A stretch of DNA of 64,000 nucleotides from Bacillota bacterium (GCA_023460535.1 JAEWPV010000016.1:62001-126000), one strand, 5' to 3'. Numbered from the stretch's first letter, positions 33,849 through 43,226 are shown. Program-made: numbers and translations. Notes: a model not told the origin generated them from the sequence alone.

Positions 33849-34344
33849 AGTTTTTGAACAGCTGGTTTTTGTGCTGTTCTTCCTCCTCTCGCTCTTTCTG
33901 CTTTTCTAACTGCTCTACCAGTTCATCCAATGCGCGGTACACCTTATCCTGCAAGCTGTCGCGCGAGAAACGGTAGAACTCAAGATTTTGCCCGTATGGG
34001 TCAAAAATGGGGTGCCCCAGAACCTGAATCTTATAGGCGTACTTGGGGAACATCGCCTCGAGAATATTGCGGTGCGTGGTTGACATGGTAAAAACGTAGT
34101 CGGCCTCCTTCATCATCTCTTCATGGATGCCTTTGGCTTTATGCGAGTTCATGCTGATGCCGATTTCGTTCATTACAATCGCTGCGTTTTCGCTTATCGG
34201 CGCGCCCTCGTGAACATCAAGCCCCGCGCTTGCACAAGCAAACTGACCGATTAACATGTTTTCGGTGACATATTTTTGGCACAAGCCCTGCGCCATGGGG
34301 CTGCGACAGGTGTTGCCGGTACACACAAACAATAGCTTTATCAT
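33832..34344 (-). CDS. Low-molecular-weight protein tyrosine phosphatase family
   Basis: 170 residues from ATG 34344, which has AAAGGGG at a workable distance; the ATG at 34350 is too close to that site. The P-loop CTGNTCRS is at the N-terminus as usual, and the catalytic Asp loop is in HPIFDPYG. The C-terminal 30 residues are a charged Glu/Lys/Gln-rich coil. It could dephosphorylate tyrosine or arginine phosphates, as with the YwlE group, whose P-loop also has Thr. Confidence 0.88.
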   Translation of the reverse strand: MIKLLFVCTGNTCRSPMAQGLCQKYVTENMLIGQFACASAGLDVHEGAPISENAAIVMNEIGISMNSHKAKGIHEEMMKEADYVFTMSTTHRNILEAMFPKYAYKIQVLGHPIFDPYGQNLEFYRFSRDSLQDKVYRALDELVEQLEKQKEREEEEQHKNQLFKNYGGFY

Positions 34345-34382
34345 TCCCATACCCCTTTATTGATTGCTGAGTCGGTGCGGCG

Positions 34383-36962
34383 TTATCCCTTGGCGGTATA
34401 CCAGTTGTCTCCGGTATGGGCATCCACCAATAACGGAACCGAAAGCTCCGCCGCGTGCTCCATCTCCTGTTTTAATATCTCGGCTGCAAGGGCGGCTTCC
34501 TTAACGGGGGCTTCCACAATCAGTTCATCGTGTATCTGTAAAATCAGCCTTGCCTGCAGCCCCTCGCTGCGCAAACGATCAAATACGCGTACCATCGCTA
34601 TCTTTATAATATCCGCCGCCGTGCCCTGAATAGGGGTGTTCATAGCCACCCGTTCGCCAAACGCCTTGATGTTGCGGTTTGACGCGGAGATCTCGGGCAG
34701 GTTGCGCCTGCGGGCAAACATAGTTTTGGCGTAGCCGTGTTTTTTGGCAAACTCCACCGCATCCTCCATATACTCACGAACGCCGTGATAGGTAGATAGA
34801 TAGCCTTTGATATATCGGTCCGCCTCCGACACCGTAACGCCGATATCCTGCGATAAGGAATACGCGCCGATGCCGTATACAATGCCGAAGTTTACCGCCT
34901 TGGCGCGGCTGCGCATCAGCGGCGTGACCATGTCCTCGGGCAGATCGAACACCTGGGACGCGGTTTTGGTGTGGATGTCCACCCCTTCGGCGAACGCCGA
35001 GATCATATTCTCGTCATTTGAGATATGCGCAAGCACCCGCAGCTCGATCTGCGAGTAGTCCGCGTCGATCAATACACAGCCGTCGCGCGCCACAAAGAAC
35101 TTGCGCAGCTCACTGCCAAGCGCGGTGCGGACGGGGATGTTTTGTAGATTCGGCTCGGTGGAGCTGATGCGCCCGGTGCGGGTCTCGGTCTGGTTAAAGC
35201 TGGTGTGTATCGTGCCGTCGTCATGCGCCACCTTTAAAAGCCCCTCTACGTAGGTGCTTTTTAGCTTAACCAGCTTGCGGTATTCCAGAATGCCGTCGAT
35301 AATCTCGTGCTTGCCGCGCAGAGACTCCAGTACCTCGGCGTTGGTGGAATAGCCAGTCTTGGTCTTTTTGCCCGACGGCAGCCCCAGCCGCTCGAACAGA
35401 ATCTCTCCCAGCTGCTTGGGGGAGTTGATGTTGAATTTGTCACCGGCAAGGGCGTGAATCTCGCTCTCCAGCCGCGCAATGTCTCCGTCCAGCGTAACGC
35501 CGAAGGCGCGGATGGCGGCGGTGTCCACCAAAAAGCCGATGCGCTCCATCGAGGCGAGCACGCGGGCAAGCGGTATCTCGATGTTGCACAGCAGGCTCAC
35601 CTGCCCGTACTCGGTGATCTTTGCCCACAGCTTTTCGTACAGCCCGTACAGTGCGGCAATCTCCGCAAGCTCGGGCACAAACTGGGTATCAAACGGAACG
35701 ACCGCGTACTCGCCGCACAGGCGGGTTAGGTCGTACCCCGAGGCGAGCGGGTTAATCAGGTATGCCGCGAGCATGGTGTCGCACACCAGATTGGTTACGT
35801 CTATTTCATGGCGCAATGCCCATGCAAACACCGGCTTTGCTTCGTGGGTTACTTTTTTTGCGGGGCAAGCAAACAGTTTGCGCGCGGCGTCCGCCGCACC
35901 CTCGCCCTCCACCGCCGTAAGTGTGCCGTCGGCGTAGAGATGCACAGCCGAAAGCGCTTCGCCCTCAAACTTGCATAAAAAACACACTAGGGTGGCGTTT
36001 TTGAGCAGCGCGTCCAGCTCGTCCGCAGATGGGGAGAGCATAATCGATACGCTCTGTGCTTTTTGCTGCGCAGGGGCGGCTTGCGCCGGGGCGTCGGGCA
36101 GGCTCAGCCGCTTAACCAGCGAAAACAGCTCAAGGCGGTTCATCAGCGCCGCCGCGCCCGCGGGGTCGCCCTCGGTCTTGCGGTAGTCCGCAAGGCTCGT
36201 AGATATCGGCACCTCGCGGCAGATGGTCGCAAGGGTATGGCTCATGCGGGCGGAGGCTTCCCCCGCCGCAAGCTTTGCCTTAACGCCGGGCTTTGTGTCG
36301 AGCGCGTCCACGTCCTTGTATAGTTCATCAATCGAATGGTATTGCGCAATCAGCGCAAGCGCCGTTTTTTCGCCGATGCCCGCAACACCGGGGATGTTGT
36401 CCGACGCGTCGCCCATCAGCGCCTTGACCTCAATCAGCTCCCTGGGGGTTACGCCGTATACCTCTTTGATTTTGTCGGTGTCGTACACAACCGTTTCGGG
36501 TCGCCCCATTTTTGTGGCGGCAAGTCGTACCGTGACGCGGTCGCTTACCAGCTGCAGGCTGTCGCGGTCGCCCGTAACAATGGCGCACTCGTGCCCGCCC
36601 TTTTCGCAGGCGTCGGCAAGGGTACCTAAGATATCGTCCGCCTCAAAGCCTTCCTTTTCCACAATCACATAGCCAAGCGCGGTGAGCAGCTCCTTGATGA
36701 TGGGCACCTGCACCCGCAGCTCGTCCGGCATGCCCTTGCGCCCCGCCTTGTAGTCTGCGTACATCGTGTGCCGGAAGGTGGGCGCGCGCAGGTCAAATGC
36801 CACCGCCACGCAGTCGGGCGCGACGTCGCTTTCTGCCTTGAGCAGGATATTCATAAACCCGTACACCGCGTTGGTATAGGTGCCGTCCTTGGCGGTGAGC
36901 AGCTTAATGCCGTAAAACGCGCGGTTTAATATACTGTTGCCGTCCACTGCAAGCAGCCTCAT
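34383..36962 (-). CDS. polA: DNA polymerase I
   Basis: 859 residues from ATG 36962 behind GGGAGGATG. The 5' nuclease domain (about 1-290) has VDGNSILNRAFYG, FEADDILGTLA, VTGDRDSLQLVS and GDASDNIPGV. The polymerase domain has motif A DYSQIELRVLAH, motif B AVNFGIVYG and motif C HDEL. The middle 3'-5' exonuclease-like domain has lost the DxE pair (VCFLCKFEGE instead), so proofreading is probably absent, as in Bacillus-type Pol I. It works in Okazaki fragment processing and repair. Confidence 0.96.
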   Translation of the reverse strand: MRLLAVDGNSILNRAFYGIKLLTAKDGTYTNAVYGFMNILLKAESDVAPDCVAVAFDLRAPTFRHTMYADYKAGRKGMPDELRVQVPIIKELLTALGYVIVEKEGFEADDILGTLADACEKGGHECAIVTGDRDSLQLVSDRVTVRLAATKMGRPETVVYDTDKIKEVYGVTPRELIEVKALMGDASDNIPGVAGIGEKTALALIAQYHSIDELYKDVDALDTKPGVKAKLAAGEASARMSHTLATICREVPISTSLADYRKTEGDPAGAAALMNRLELFSLVKRLSLPDAPAQAAPAQQKAQSVSIMLSPSADELDALLKNATLVCFLCKFEGEALSAVHLYADGTLTAVEGEGAADAARKLFACPAKKVTHEAKPVFAWALRHEIDVTNLVCDTMLAAYLINPLASGYDLTRLCGEYAVVPFDTQFVPELAEIAALYGLYEKLWAKITEYGQVSLLCNIEIPLARVLASMERIGFLVDTAAIRAFGVTLDGDIARLESEIHALAGDKFNINSPKQLGEILFERLGLPSGKKTKTGYSTNAEVLESLRGKHEIIDGILEYRKLVKLKSTYVEGLLKVAHDDGTIHTSFNQTETRTGRISSTEPNLQNIPVRTALGSELRKFFVARDGCVLIDADYSQIELRVLAHISNDENMISAFAEGVDIHTKTASQVFDLPEDMVTPLMRSRAKAVNFGIVYGIGAYSLSQDIGVTVSEADRYIKGYLSTYHGVREYMEDAVEFAKKHGYAKTMFARRRNLPEISASNRNIKAFGERVAMNTPIQGTAADIIKIAMVRVFDRLRSEGLQARLILQIHDELIVEAPVKEAALAAEILKQEMEHAAELSVPLLVDAHTGDNWYTAKG

Positions 36963-37153
36963 GAAGCATCCTCCCATTAAGCATAATATTCTAAATATAT
37001 AGTATAGCATAAAAAAAGTAAGAATACAGCTTTTAATTCGCGCCGGATTATCCTTTTTATCACCGTGGTGGTTAGACTATCGACTTTGACGACTTGCTAG
37101 CAACACGTTCTCTCCTGACTATTTTAGAGCACTATGATTCAAACAGTAAATAA

Positions 37154-37182
37154 TTGACATAGCAAACAATAAAATGTATAAT
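37154..37182 (+). promoter_or_regulatory. Near-perfect promoter of the orphan gene
   Basis: TTGACA 37154-37159, a 17-base spacer, and TATAAT 37177-37182: an exact sigma-A consensus match and the strongest promoter I see in the window. The surrounding DNA is AT-rich. Confidence 0.8.
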
Positions 37183-37218
37183 AATAGAGTAATTGGTGAT
37201 AGAGTAGGAAGTGACACC

Positions 37219-37770
37219 ATGATAAGCAGCATCCAATCCGCTTATGGCACCTGCGGCTTTACAACGGCAGGTTCTGCAAAAACAAGGCTAAATCAATCGT
37301 TTGAGGAGGTTCTCTCCCTTAAAAGGAACCGCAGCGATTCCTTTTACTCCACGCTGTCGTTATCGGAGCAGGCATGGTTTGAAGAAATCCGCTCGCGGTA
37401 TCACCTAAACAACATGAGTTGGAAGCAGGGGCAGAGTCTCGTTTCAAAACTGGTGGACAGAGGAGTAGTATCTAGCAGCCTTAACGAGTTAGGTAACGCC
37501 ATTGTACTTATGCCTCCGCCTGAGGATATGTATGACAGATTCGGCAACCGCCTTGCTGACAACGGAGCAAATTGGGTGGAGCTAAAATTGGACGATGGCT
37601 TTGAAAGCACAGGTGATTATTCGGGCATGCTAAAAAGTAGTCTGGAGCATCAGTGGCAAGGATACAACGAGATGGTGGAAAAGTACGGCGATATCTACCC
37701 AAACGAAAAGGCGTGGCTCGAAGAACAGGGAAAACTGCTTGGGATTCTCCAGCAGATGGCAAATACCTAA
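37219..37770 (+). CDS. Hypothetical protein, unknown family
   Basis: 183 residues from ATG 37219, which has AGGAAG upstream; an ATG at 37174 would lie inside the promoter. I do not recognise the family. It is hydrophilic with no signal peptide or membrane segment. The first 35 residues look unstructured (Ser/Thr/Gly-rich), followed by predicted helices around LSLSEQAWFEEIRSRYHLNN and LVSKLVDRGVVSS, and an acidic C-terminal half ending in a helix. It stands alone between divergent polA and dusB, and seems to be strongly transcribed. Confidence 0.65.
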   Translation: MISSIQSAYGTCGFTTAGSAKTRLNQSFEEVLSLKRNRSDSFYSTLSLSEQAWFEEIRSRYHLNNMSWKQGQSLVSKLVDRGVVSSSLNELGNAIVLMPPPEDMYDRFGNRLADNGANWVELKLDDGFESTGDYSGMLKSSLEHQWQGYNEMVEKYGDIYPNEKAWLEEQGKLLGILQQMANT

Positions 37771-37864
37771 CCGCCCTATCTTGAGCGCACCAGTATCATA
37801 TGCTATAATTCATGCAGGCATCGGGGTGAACGGTGCCTGCAATTTTATTTAGGATGTTACCGTT

Positions 37865-38866
37865 ATGAAAATCGGCAATGTAACAATACAGGGCTACGCG
37901 GCGCTTGCTCCGATGGCGGGTGTGGCGGACAGGGCGTTTCGCGAGGTGTGCAAGGAGTATGGTGCCTGCTATCTCGTGGGCGAGATGGCGAGCGCCAAGG
38001 GGTTGGTGCGCGGGGACGGCAAAACGGGCGAGTTGCTTTCGGTCACCGATTTTGAACGCCCGATGGCGGTGCAGCTGTTTGGCGACGACCCGCAGACCAT
38101 GGCGGACGCCGCGCGGATGGCGCTTGCCTACAAGCCCGACCTCATCGACCTGAATATGGGGTGCCCCGCGCCCAAAATAGCGGGCAACGGCGGCGGCAGC
38201 GCGCTGCATAAAAACCCGCGCCTTGCGGGGGAGATTATCCGCGCGGTGTCGGACGCGGTTCATATCCCCGTTACGGTCAAAATCCGCAAGGGGTGGGACG
38301 ATACGAAGGTTAACGCCGTGGAGATGGCGTGCATCGCCGAGCAAAACGGCGCAAAGGCAATTTGTGTACACGGGCGAACCCGCGCGCAGATGTACGCCCC
38401 GCCGGTGGATATCGACATCATCCGCGCCGTCAAGCAGGCGGTGTCGGTGCCTGTCATCGCAAACGGCGACATCGCAAGCCCCCAGACCGCAAAGCAGATG
38501 TACGAACAAACGGGTGCCGACCTAATTATGGTGGGGCGGGGAGCGCTCGGGGCTCCGTGGCTGTTTGCGCAGATCAACGCGTTTTTGGGCGACGGCACCC
38601 TGCTGCCCGACCCGCCGATGCAAACGCGCATGGACGTAATGCTGCGGCAGGTTAAACGCATGATTGCATACAAGGGCGAGTATACCGCCATGCGCGAGGC
38701 GCGCAAGCATGCCGCATGGTACCTTAAGGGCTTTCGCGGTGCCGCCGCGCTGCGCAGGCTGTCGGGCAAGCTGTGTACGCTGGACGACGCGCGCCGCCTA
38801 GCGCAGGAGGCGTTGCGATTAAATAGTCTGACCGAGGGGGAGCAAAGCGATGAAATCGTACCGTAA
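37865..38866 (+). CDS. dusB: tRNA-dihydrouridine synthase
   Basis: 333 residues, the FMN-dependent Dus family, DusB-like by length and motifs. ALAPMAGVADRAFR opens the barrel. The catalytic Cys is in LNMGCPAPKIAGNGGGSALH. KIRKGWDD and the phosphate-binding ADLIMVGRGALGAPWLF follow. It reduces uridine in tRNA D-loops. Its last 17 bases overlap the next gene. Confidence 0.93.
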   Translation: MKIGNVTIQGYAALAPMAGVADRAFREVCKEYGACYLVGEMASAKGLVRGDGKTGELLSVTDFERPMAVQLFGDDPQTMADAARMALAYKPDLIDLNMGCPAPKIAGNGGGSALHKNPRLAGEIIRAVSDAVHIPVTVKIRKGWDDTKVNAVEMACIAEQNGAKAICVHGRTRAQMYAPPVDIDIIRAVKQAVSVPVIANGDIASPQTAKQMYEQTGADLIMVGRGALGAPWLFAQINAFLGDGTLLPDPPMQTRMDVMLRQVKRMIAYKGEYTAMREARKHAAWYLKGFRGAAALRRLSGKLCTLDDARRLAQEALRLNSLTEGEQSDEIVP

Positions 38867-39266
38867 GGAGCTGCACTTTCACATACCCGCACGACGCGGG
38901 CTGGTTAATATCACCGCAAAAGTTCAGCAGGCGGTGGAGGAATCGGGCGTGCGGGAGGGGCTGGTGCTCGTTAACGCAATGAACATCACCGCGAGTGTGT
39001 TCATCAACGACGACGAAAGCGGTCTGCACCACGACCTAGAGGTGTGGCTGGAGGGGCTTGCCCCCGAAAAGCCGTACAGCCGGTACCGCCACAACGGCTA
39101 TGAGGACAACGCCGACGCACACCTGAAGCGCACCGTAATGGGGCGCGAGGCGGTGGTGGCTATCACAGACGGTAAGCTTGATTTCGGCACGTGGGAGCAG
39201 GTATTCTATTACGAGTTTGACGGCAAGCGCGACAAACGGGTGTTGGTCAAGATTATCGGCGAATAA
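38850..39266 (+). CDS. YjbQ/UPF0047 family protein
   Basis: 138 residues, the small YjbQ family. Typical landmarks are VNITAKVQQAVEESGVREG, the His-containing ESGLHHDLEVWLE and the basic RHNGYEDNADAHLKRTVMG. Some members have thiamine-phosphate synthase-like activity, but the physiological role is not settled. Translationally coupled to dusB through a 17-base overlap. Confidence 0.9.
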   Translation: MKSYRKELHFHIPARRGLVNITAKVQQAVEESGVREGLVLVNAMNITASVFINDDESGLHHDLEVWLEGLAPEKPYSRYRHNGYEDNADAHLKRTVMGREAVVAITDGKLDFGTWEQVFYYEFDGKRDKRVLVKIIGE

Positions 39267-39322
39267 TGTGTGAAAGGCTTGCCTGCATGATATGATGATT
39301 TTTGGTTCATGCTGAAAACAGC

Positions 39323-39352
39323 AAAGCACCGGGCGCTTTGTCCGGTGCTTTT
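39323..39352. terminator. Terminator after dusB-yjbQ
   Basis: AAAGCACCGG 39323-39332 pairs with CCGGTGCTTT 39342-39351 around a nine-base loop. AT-rich sequence follows on both sides. It may also serve the convergent XRE gene. Confidence 0.75.
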
Positions 39353-39471
39353 GTAATATTATATTGCATTATAACGAAAAGGATAGTTTTTCGCTATCGA
39401 TAATCCACTTATGCGGTGTGGGGAACGGTTGAGTTTCCTGCATAAAGATGGTAGAATAAACGGTAAGGGTC

Positions 39472-40182
39472 TTACTTTTTTCCCTTGCCTGTTTTACCCG
39501 CGATGCGCTGTTCGCTGTTTTGAATCAGATTCAGCAGCGACGAGGCAAACAAGGGGTAGGTTTCCGAAAGCGACTGGGAGGTCATCGCAAAGCAGGCAGG
39601 GTCCTTTATCGGGGTAAGGTCGTCTACCTTTTCTCCGCCGGCCAGTGCCGCCGCCTTTGCCTCGCACACCTCCATCGCAGCACCCGCGTAGCCCTGCGCT
39701 AAGTAGGGGCTGACGGTGAACATGCTCTCCTGGTTTTTGGGGTAGGACGCGTGCAACACGCGGAACATGCGGTATACCGCCAGCATTAAAAAGGAAGAGA
39801 CCTCGGTAACCAGCGCGGTGTTTGCGCTTTTTTGCAGCAGGTCAAACAATATATTCAGCGAGTTTGCAATCAGCTTTTTGCTTAGTGTTGGCAGAATACT
39901 GCCGCGAAAGGTATTCTCTTTGCCCACCATCTCGGGTTCGGGGATATCGTCTACCGAGATGGTCGCGCCGTTTCGGTCGGGCGAAAGCCCCAGCAGATAG
40001 TCGCACGAAGCGCCGTAGTAGCCCGCACACTTAACCAAAAAATCCAGTCCGCATTCGCGAATGCCCTTCTCATAGTGCGACAGCAGAGCCTGCGAGATAT
40101 CCAGAGCCTTTGCCGCCTCTTTCTGAGTAATGCCCTTCTCTTTGCGCAACAGCGTTAGGACGCGCGGGAAATCGGTGTTCAT
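39472..40182 (-). CDS. XRE-family transcriptional regulator
   Basis: 236 residues from ATG 40182 behind GGAGGAGG. The N-terminal helix-turn-helix (about 6-62) reads LLRKEKGITQKEAAKALDIS followed by QALLSHYEKGIRECG. The rest is a helical domain of unknown ligand, with no peptidase or TPR motif that I can name. It is divergent from the LeuB-like gene across 350 bases and may control it; this is an inference from position. Confidence 0.85.
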   Translation of the reverse strand: MNTDFPRVLTLLRKEKGITQKEAAKALDISQALLSHYEKGIRECGLDFLVKCAGYYGASCDYLLGLSPDRNGATISVDDIPEPEMVGKENTFRGSILPTLSKKLIANSLNILFDLLQKSANTALVTEVSSFLMLAVYRMFRVLHASYPKNQESMFTVSPYLAQGYAGAAMEVCEAKAAALAGGEKVDDLTPIKDPACFAMTSQSLSETYPLFASSLLNLIQNSEQRIAGKTGKGKK

Positions 40183-40536
40183 GCTGCTTCCTCCTCCAGA
40201 TGTTCGGTATTGCCATTTCATAGCAACGGTATAACTACTCGTAAATTATAGTACAGCACATACGGCTTGTAAAGCGGTTTTTATCCGATTCTCCTCAATT
40301 TTGTCATAAATGCTCGACGGAAGTACACAACAAGGCGGCAATACGGTTTCCGCACCGTTTTGCGCGTTATCCGGTATCCTTCTCCCACACGGGTGGCTTG
40401 ATAGCCCAAACGCGATACATAAAGGCGTAATAGCCAATGAAAGGGCATTGCCTTTTTTGGCAACAACGCAACACACCGCAGGGCAGATGACCCCACAGGA
40501 ACGGGGCTACCGCGCTGCGGACAGGGAGGAATAGAT
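40183..40536. other. Intergenic region between XRE and the LeuB-like gene
   Basis: It has no recognisable gene. It contains a small CCCC-ACAGGAAC-GGGG hairpin around 40490-40505 and a GGGAGGAAT ribosome binding site just before 40537. No clear promoter or known riboswitch was recognised. Confidence 0.35.
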
Positions 40537-41529
40537 ATGTCTCAGGCTAGAATCGTAGTGCTACCCGGCGACGGAACCGGCAGCCGGCTGATGGAGCAGG
40601 CTGTTTTGGTTACAAAGGCGGTTTGTACCATAGAGGGTGTGGAGCTTAAGCTGGAATACGATGAAATCGGCTACACCTCGTATCTTTCGCAAGGGGTGCC
40701 GTTTTCGTCGCATACCGCGCAAAAGTGCCGTGCGGCGGATGCCGTACTGTTGGGACCCGTGGGGGACGAGGGCGGCAAAGCGCTTGCGCCGAACCTTCAG
40801 CCGGTGGCGGGCGTGCTGGCGTTGCGTGCAAAGCTCGGATTGTTCAGCGAATACTGCCCCATTCTCGTCCCCGCGCGGGGCGCGGATTTTGTGATTGTGC
40901 GGGAGCTGAGCGGCGGCATTTATTATGGCGCGCGCGGGCAAACCAAGGTGGAGGAGGTCACGGCGGCGTTTGACACCGAGATCTACACCGAGCCGGAGGT
41001 GGAGCGTGTGGCGAAAAACGCGTTTGAGCTTGCGCGCACACGAAACGGACGGGTCACCTCGGTAGACCGGGCGGACGTGCTGGAAAGCTCGCGGCTGTGG
41101 CGCGCGGCGGTGGAAAAGACCCATGCCGCTTATCCCGACGTTGCCCTTGAGCATATCTCGGTAAACCGTGCGGCTGCAACCATTATCACAGACCCGTCTC
41201 GGTTTGACGTTTTACTGTGCCCCAACCTGTTTGGCAGCATTCTTGCAAGCGAGGCGGCGGCACTTACGGGCAGCAGCCGGGCACAGCCCCGCGCGTGGCT
41301 TGGCTATACCAATTTGGGCGTTTACACGCCGGCATGCGACAGCACCGTGACCGACCCCACCTCCGCCATCCTTGCGGCGGGTATGATGTTCGGGTACTCG
41401 TTTTGCATGCAGGCCGCCTGTCAGGCGGTGGCGCAGGCGGTGGAAGAGGTTACCACCCGCGCCGCTGTGCCGTCGCCCGAGCAGATGGGCGAGCAGGTAA
41501 TTAAGCGCATCACACAGATTCTTGCATAA
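40537..41529 (+). CDS. Degenerate isopropylmalate/isocitrate dehydrogenase paralogue, probable pseudoenzyme
   Basis: 330 residues, clearly homologous to the LeuB of this window along its whole length (VLPGDGTGSRLMEQA, RELSGGIYYGARG, ADVLESSRLWR). The catalytic residues have changed: the Lys of SVDKAN is Arg (SVDRAD), the metal Asp of LVDNAAM is Asn (ISVNRAAA), and both Asp of NLFGDILSDEAS are gone (NLFGSILASEAA). The Arg of ANIRP is Cys, and the NAD motif EPIHGSAPD is TPACDSTVT. The frame is intact, so it is not simply decaying. A non-catalytic or new role is likely. It starts at ATG 40537 after GGGAGGAAT. Confidence 0.85.
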   Translation: MSQARIVVLPGDGTGSRLMEQAVLVTKAVCTIEGVELKLEYDEIGYTSYLSQGVPFSSHTAQKCRAADAVLLGPVGDEGGKALAPNLQPVAGVLALRAKLGLFSEYCPILVPARGADFVIVRELSGGIYYGARGQTKVEEVTAAFDTEIYTEPEVERVAKNAFELARTRNGRVTSVDRADVLESSRLWRAAVEKTHAAYPDVALEHISVNRAAATIITDPSRFDVLLCPNLFGSILASEAAALTGSSRAQPRAWLGYTNLGVYTPACDSTVTDPTSAILAAGMMFGYSFCMQAACQAVAQAVEEVTTRAAVPSPEQMGEQVIKRITQILA

Positions 41530-41566
41530 ACCGTAATGCTTAGTTGAAAAGAGGGCAGCCATCACT

Positions 41567-42499
41567 ATGATAGGAAAGATAAAAAAGAACGCGCGGCTGC
41601 TGTTGCGCGGCAGCCTGGCGCGGGGCGCGGCAATTACCCTTGTGCTTGCGGGGGTTTTGCTGCTGTTTAAGGGGATTGAAACGGTATGCCTGCTTGTTCT
41701 TGACACAATGGGTGTGTCCGCTTCGGCGCAGGGTATTGGTGGCCTGCAGGATATCCTGTCGGTTTTGCCCCTGCTTTCGCCCATTCCGATTGCGGCCACC
41801 GTTTTGGTGGTGCTGCTGGGCAGCTTAGTGGTCGCGCCATTGTATGTGGGGATTAAGCAGTGGTTTTATACCCTTTCGGGCGGCGAAAAATGCCCGATTA
41901 GCGCAATATTTGACCCGTTTTCCCATGCGCGGTCGTTGTTTCGGTCGTGGTTTTTGGTAGTAGATATCTTTTTGCGTGCGTTTTTTTGGGTGTACCTGTG
42001 TGTGCTGCCCGGGGCATTGCTGGGCACCACCGGCTTTGCGCTGCTGACGGCACGCCTGGCGCTGAACAACGGGGAGCTAATCGGCACACTGGCCGTGGGC
42101 TTAGGCGTGGTACTTGGGCTGCTTGGGCTTATCATCGGGCTGGTAATCTCGCTTCGCTACAGCTTAGCGCTGTACCTGTATGCGGCAGACCCGACAAGCA
42201 GCATCCGCGATTGCATCCGCAGCTCGGTTCGGTATATGCACGGCAGTCATGGACGGATGCTTTTGCTACTAAGCTCGTTTATCCTGTGGGCGTTGTTTTC
42301 GGTGTTGGTGCTGCCCGCATTGTACACGTTTCCCTACGCGCAGGCAAGCGTAGCCATCTTTGCGCGCTACCTGATTCAAAAAGGCAAAAGCGAGGATACC
42401 CTGCTCACCGAGGAGAACGAGGAGCCGGAAGAGCCGGAGCAAGACGAGCCGCGGATTGAGGCGGATGCCGGAGACGTTGAACCGAATAATCCGATATAA
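41567..42499 (+). CDS. Polytopic membrane protein, DUF975-like
   Basis: 310 residues with about six hydrophobic segments (around 20-45, 65-95, 125-150, 165-200 and 222-250, some of them double). The long soluble loops and a Gly/Ala-rich TM pattern resemble DUF975 proteins. The C-terminal 40 residues are strongly acidic (EENEEPEEPEQDE). Function unknown. It starts at ATG 41567, 37 bases after the LeuB-like gene. Confidence 0.65.
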   Translation: MIGKIKKNARLLLRGSLARGAAITLVLAGVLLLFKGIETVCLLVLDTMGVSASAQGIGGLQDILSVLPLLSPIPIAATVLVVLLGSLVVAPLYVGIKQWFYTLSGGEKCPISAIFDPFSHARSLFRSWFLVVDIFLRAFFWVYLCVLPGALLGTTGFALLTARLALNNGELIGTLAVGLGVVLGLLGLIIGLVISLRYSLALYLYAADPTSSIRDCIRSSVRYMHGSHGRMLLLLSSFILWALFSVLVLPALYTFPYAQASVAIFARYLIQKGKSEDTLLTEENEEPEEPEQDEPRIEADAGDVEPNNPI

Positions 42500-42513
42500 A
42501 GGAAGGAAAAGCA

Positions 42514-43188
42514 ATGGACAAAAATACATCGGCTATTCTGGCGCTTCATATTGAAAAGACCGTAAAGGCGCTTAAAGAGAATAACATAGCGGCGGTTTAC
42601 GTTCCCACAGTGCCTGATGTGGTACCCGCTGTGCAGGCACTGCTGCGGGAGGGGGATACCGTCGCGTTTGGCGGCTCGCGCAGCCTGTACGAGGCGGGTG
42701 TGATTGAGCATCTGCGCGGCGGACGATACAAGCTGCTGGATAGGGACGACCCCGTGCTGACCCCGGAACAGGTGCAGCAGGTACAGCGGCAGGCATTTTT
42801 TGCCGACGCCTTTTTGTGCAGTGCAAACGCCCTGACCGAAAACGGCGAGATATACAATGTAGACGGCGGCGGAAACCGCGTGGCAGCGGTGCTGTACGGA
42901 CCCAAAAGCGTTATTATGGTGGTGGGCAGCAACAAGCTGGTGCGTAATCTGGACGAGGCGGTGCGCAGGGTAAAAACCATGGCAGCACCCGCAAACGCCG
43001 TAAGGCTTTCGCGCAAGACCTACTGCGCGGGTAAAGGCGAATGCATGTCGCTCACGTCGGGCAAAATCGGCATGACTGCGGGCTGCAATTCTGAGGGGCG
43101 CATCTGCTCGCATTACACTGTGCTGGGGTACCAGCTAAACCCCGAGAGAATCAAGGTAATTGTGGTGGGTGAGCCGCTGGGCTACTAG
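42514..43188 (+). CDS. LUD-domain protein
   Basis: 224 residues, a single LUD (DUF162) domain as in LutC-type proteins: GDTVAFGGSRSLYEAGV, ADAFLCSANALTENGEIYNVDG and RVAAVLYGPKSVIMVVG. A Cys-rich end (YCAGKGECMS, AGCNSEGRICS) suggests a bound metal or cluster. No lutA or lutB is adjacent. It starts 14 bases after the membrane protein with AAGGAAGG upstream. Confidence 0.88.
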   Translation: MDKNTSAILALHIEKTVKALKENNIAAVYVPTVPDVVPAVQALLREGDTVAFGGSRSLYEAGVIEHLRGGRYKLLDRDDPVLTPEQVQQVQRQAFFADAFLCSANALTENGEIYNVDGGGNRVAAVLYGPKSVIMVVGSNKLVRNLDEAVRRVKTMAAPANAVRLSRKTYCAGKGECMSLTSGKIGMTAGCNSEGRICSHYTVLGYQLNPERIKVIVVGEPLGY

Positions 43189-43201
43189 TCCCTAACAAGG
43201 G

Positions 43202-43226
43202 GCAGGGGGGTAGAGACCCCTGCTTT
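43202..43226 (+). terminator. Terminator-like hairpin after the LUD gene
   Basis: GCAGGGG 43202-43208 pairs with CCCCTGC 43217-43223, followed by a short TTTG. Confidence 0.55.
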
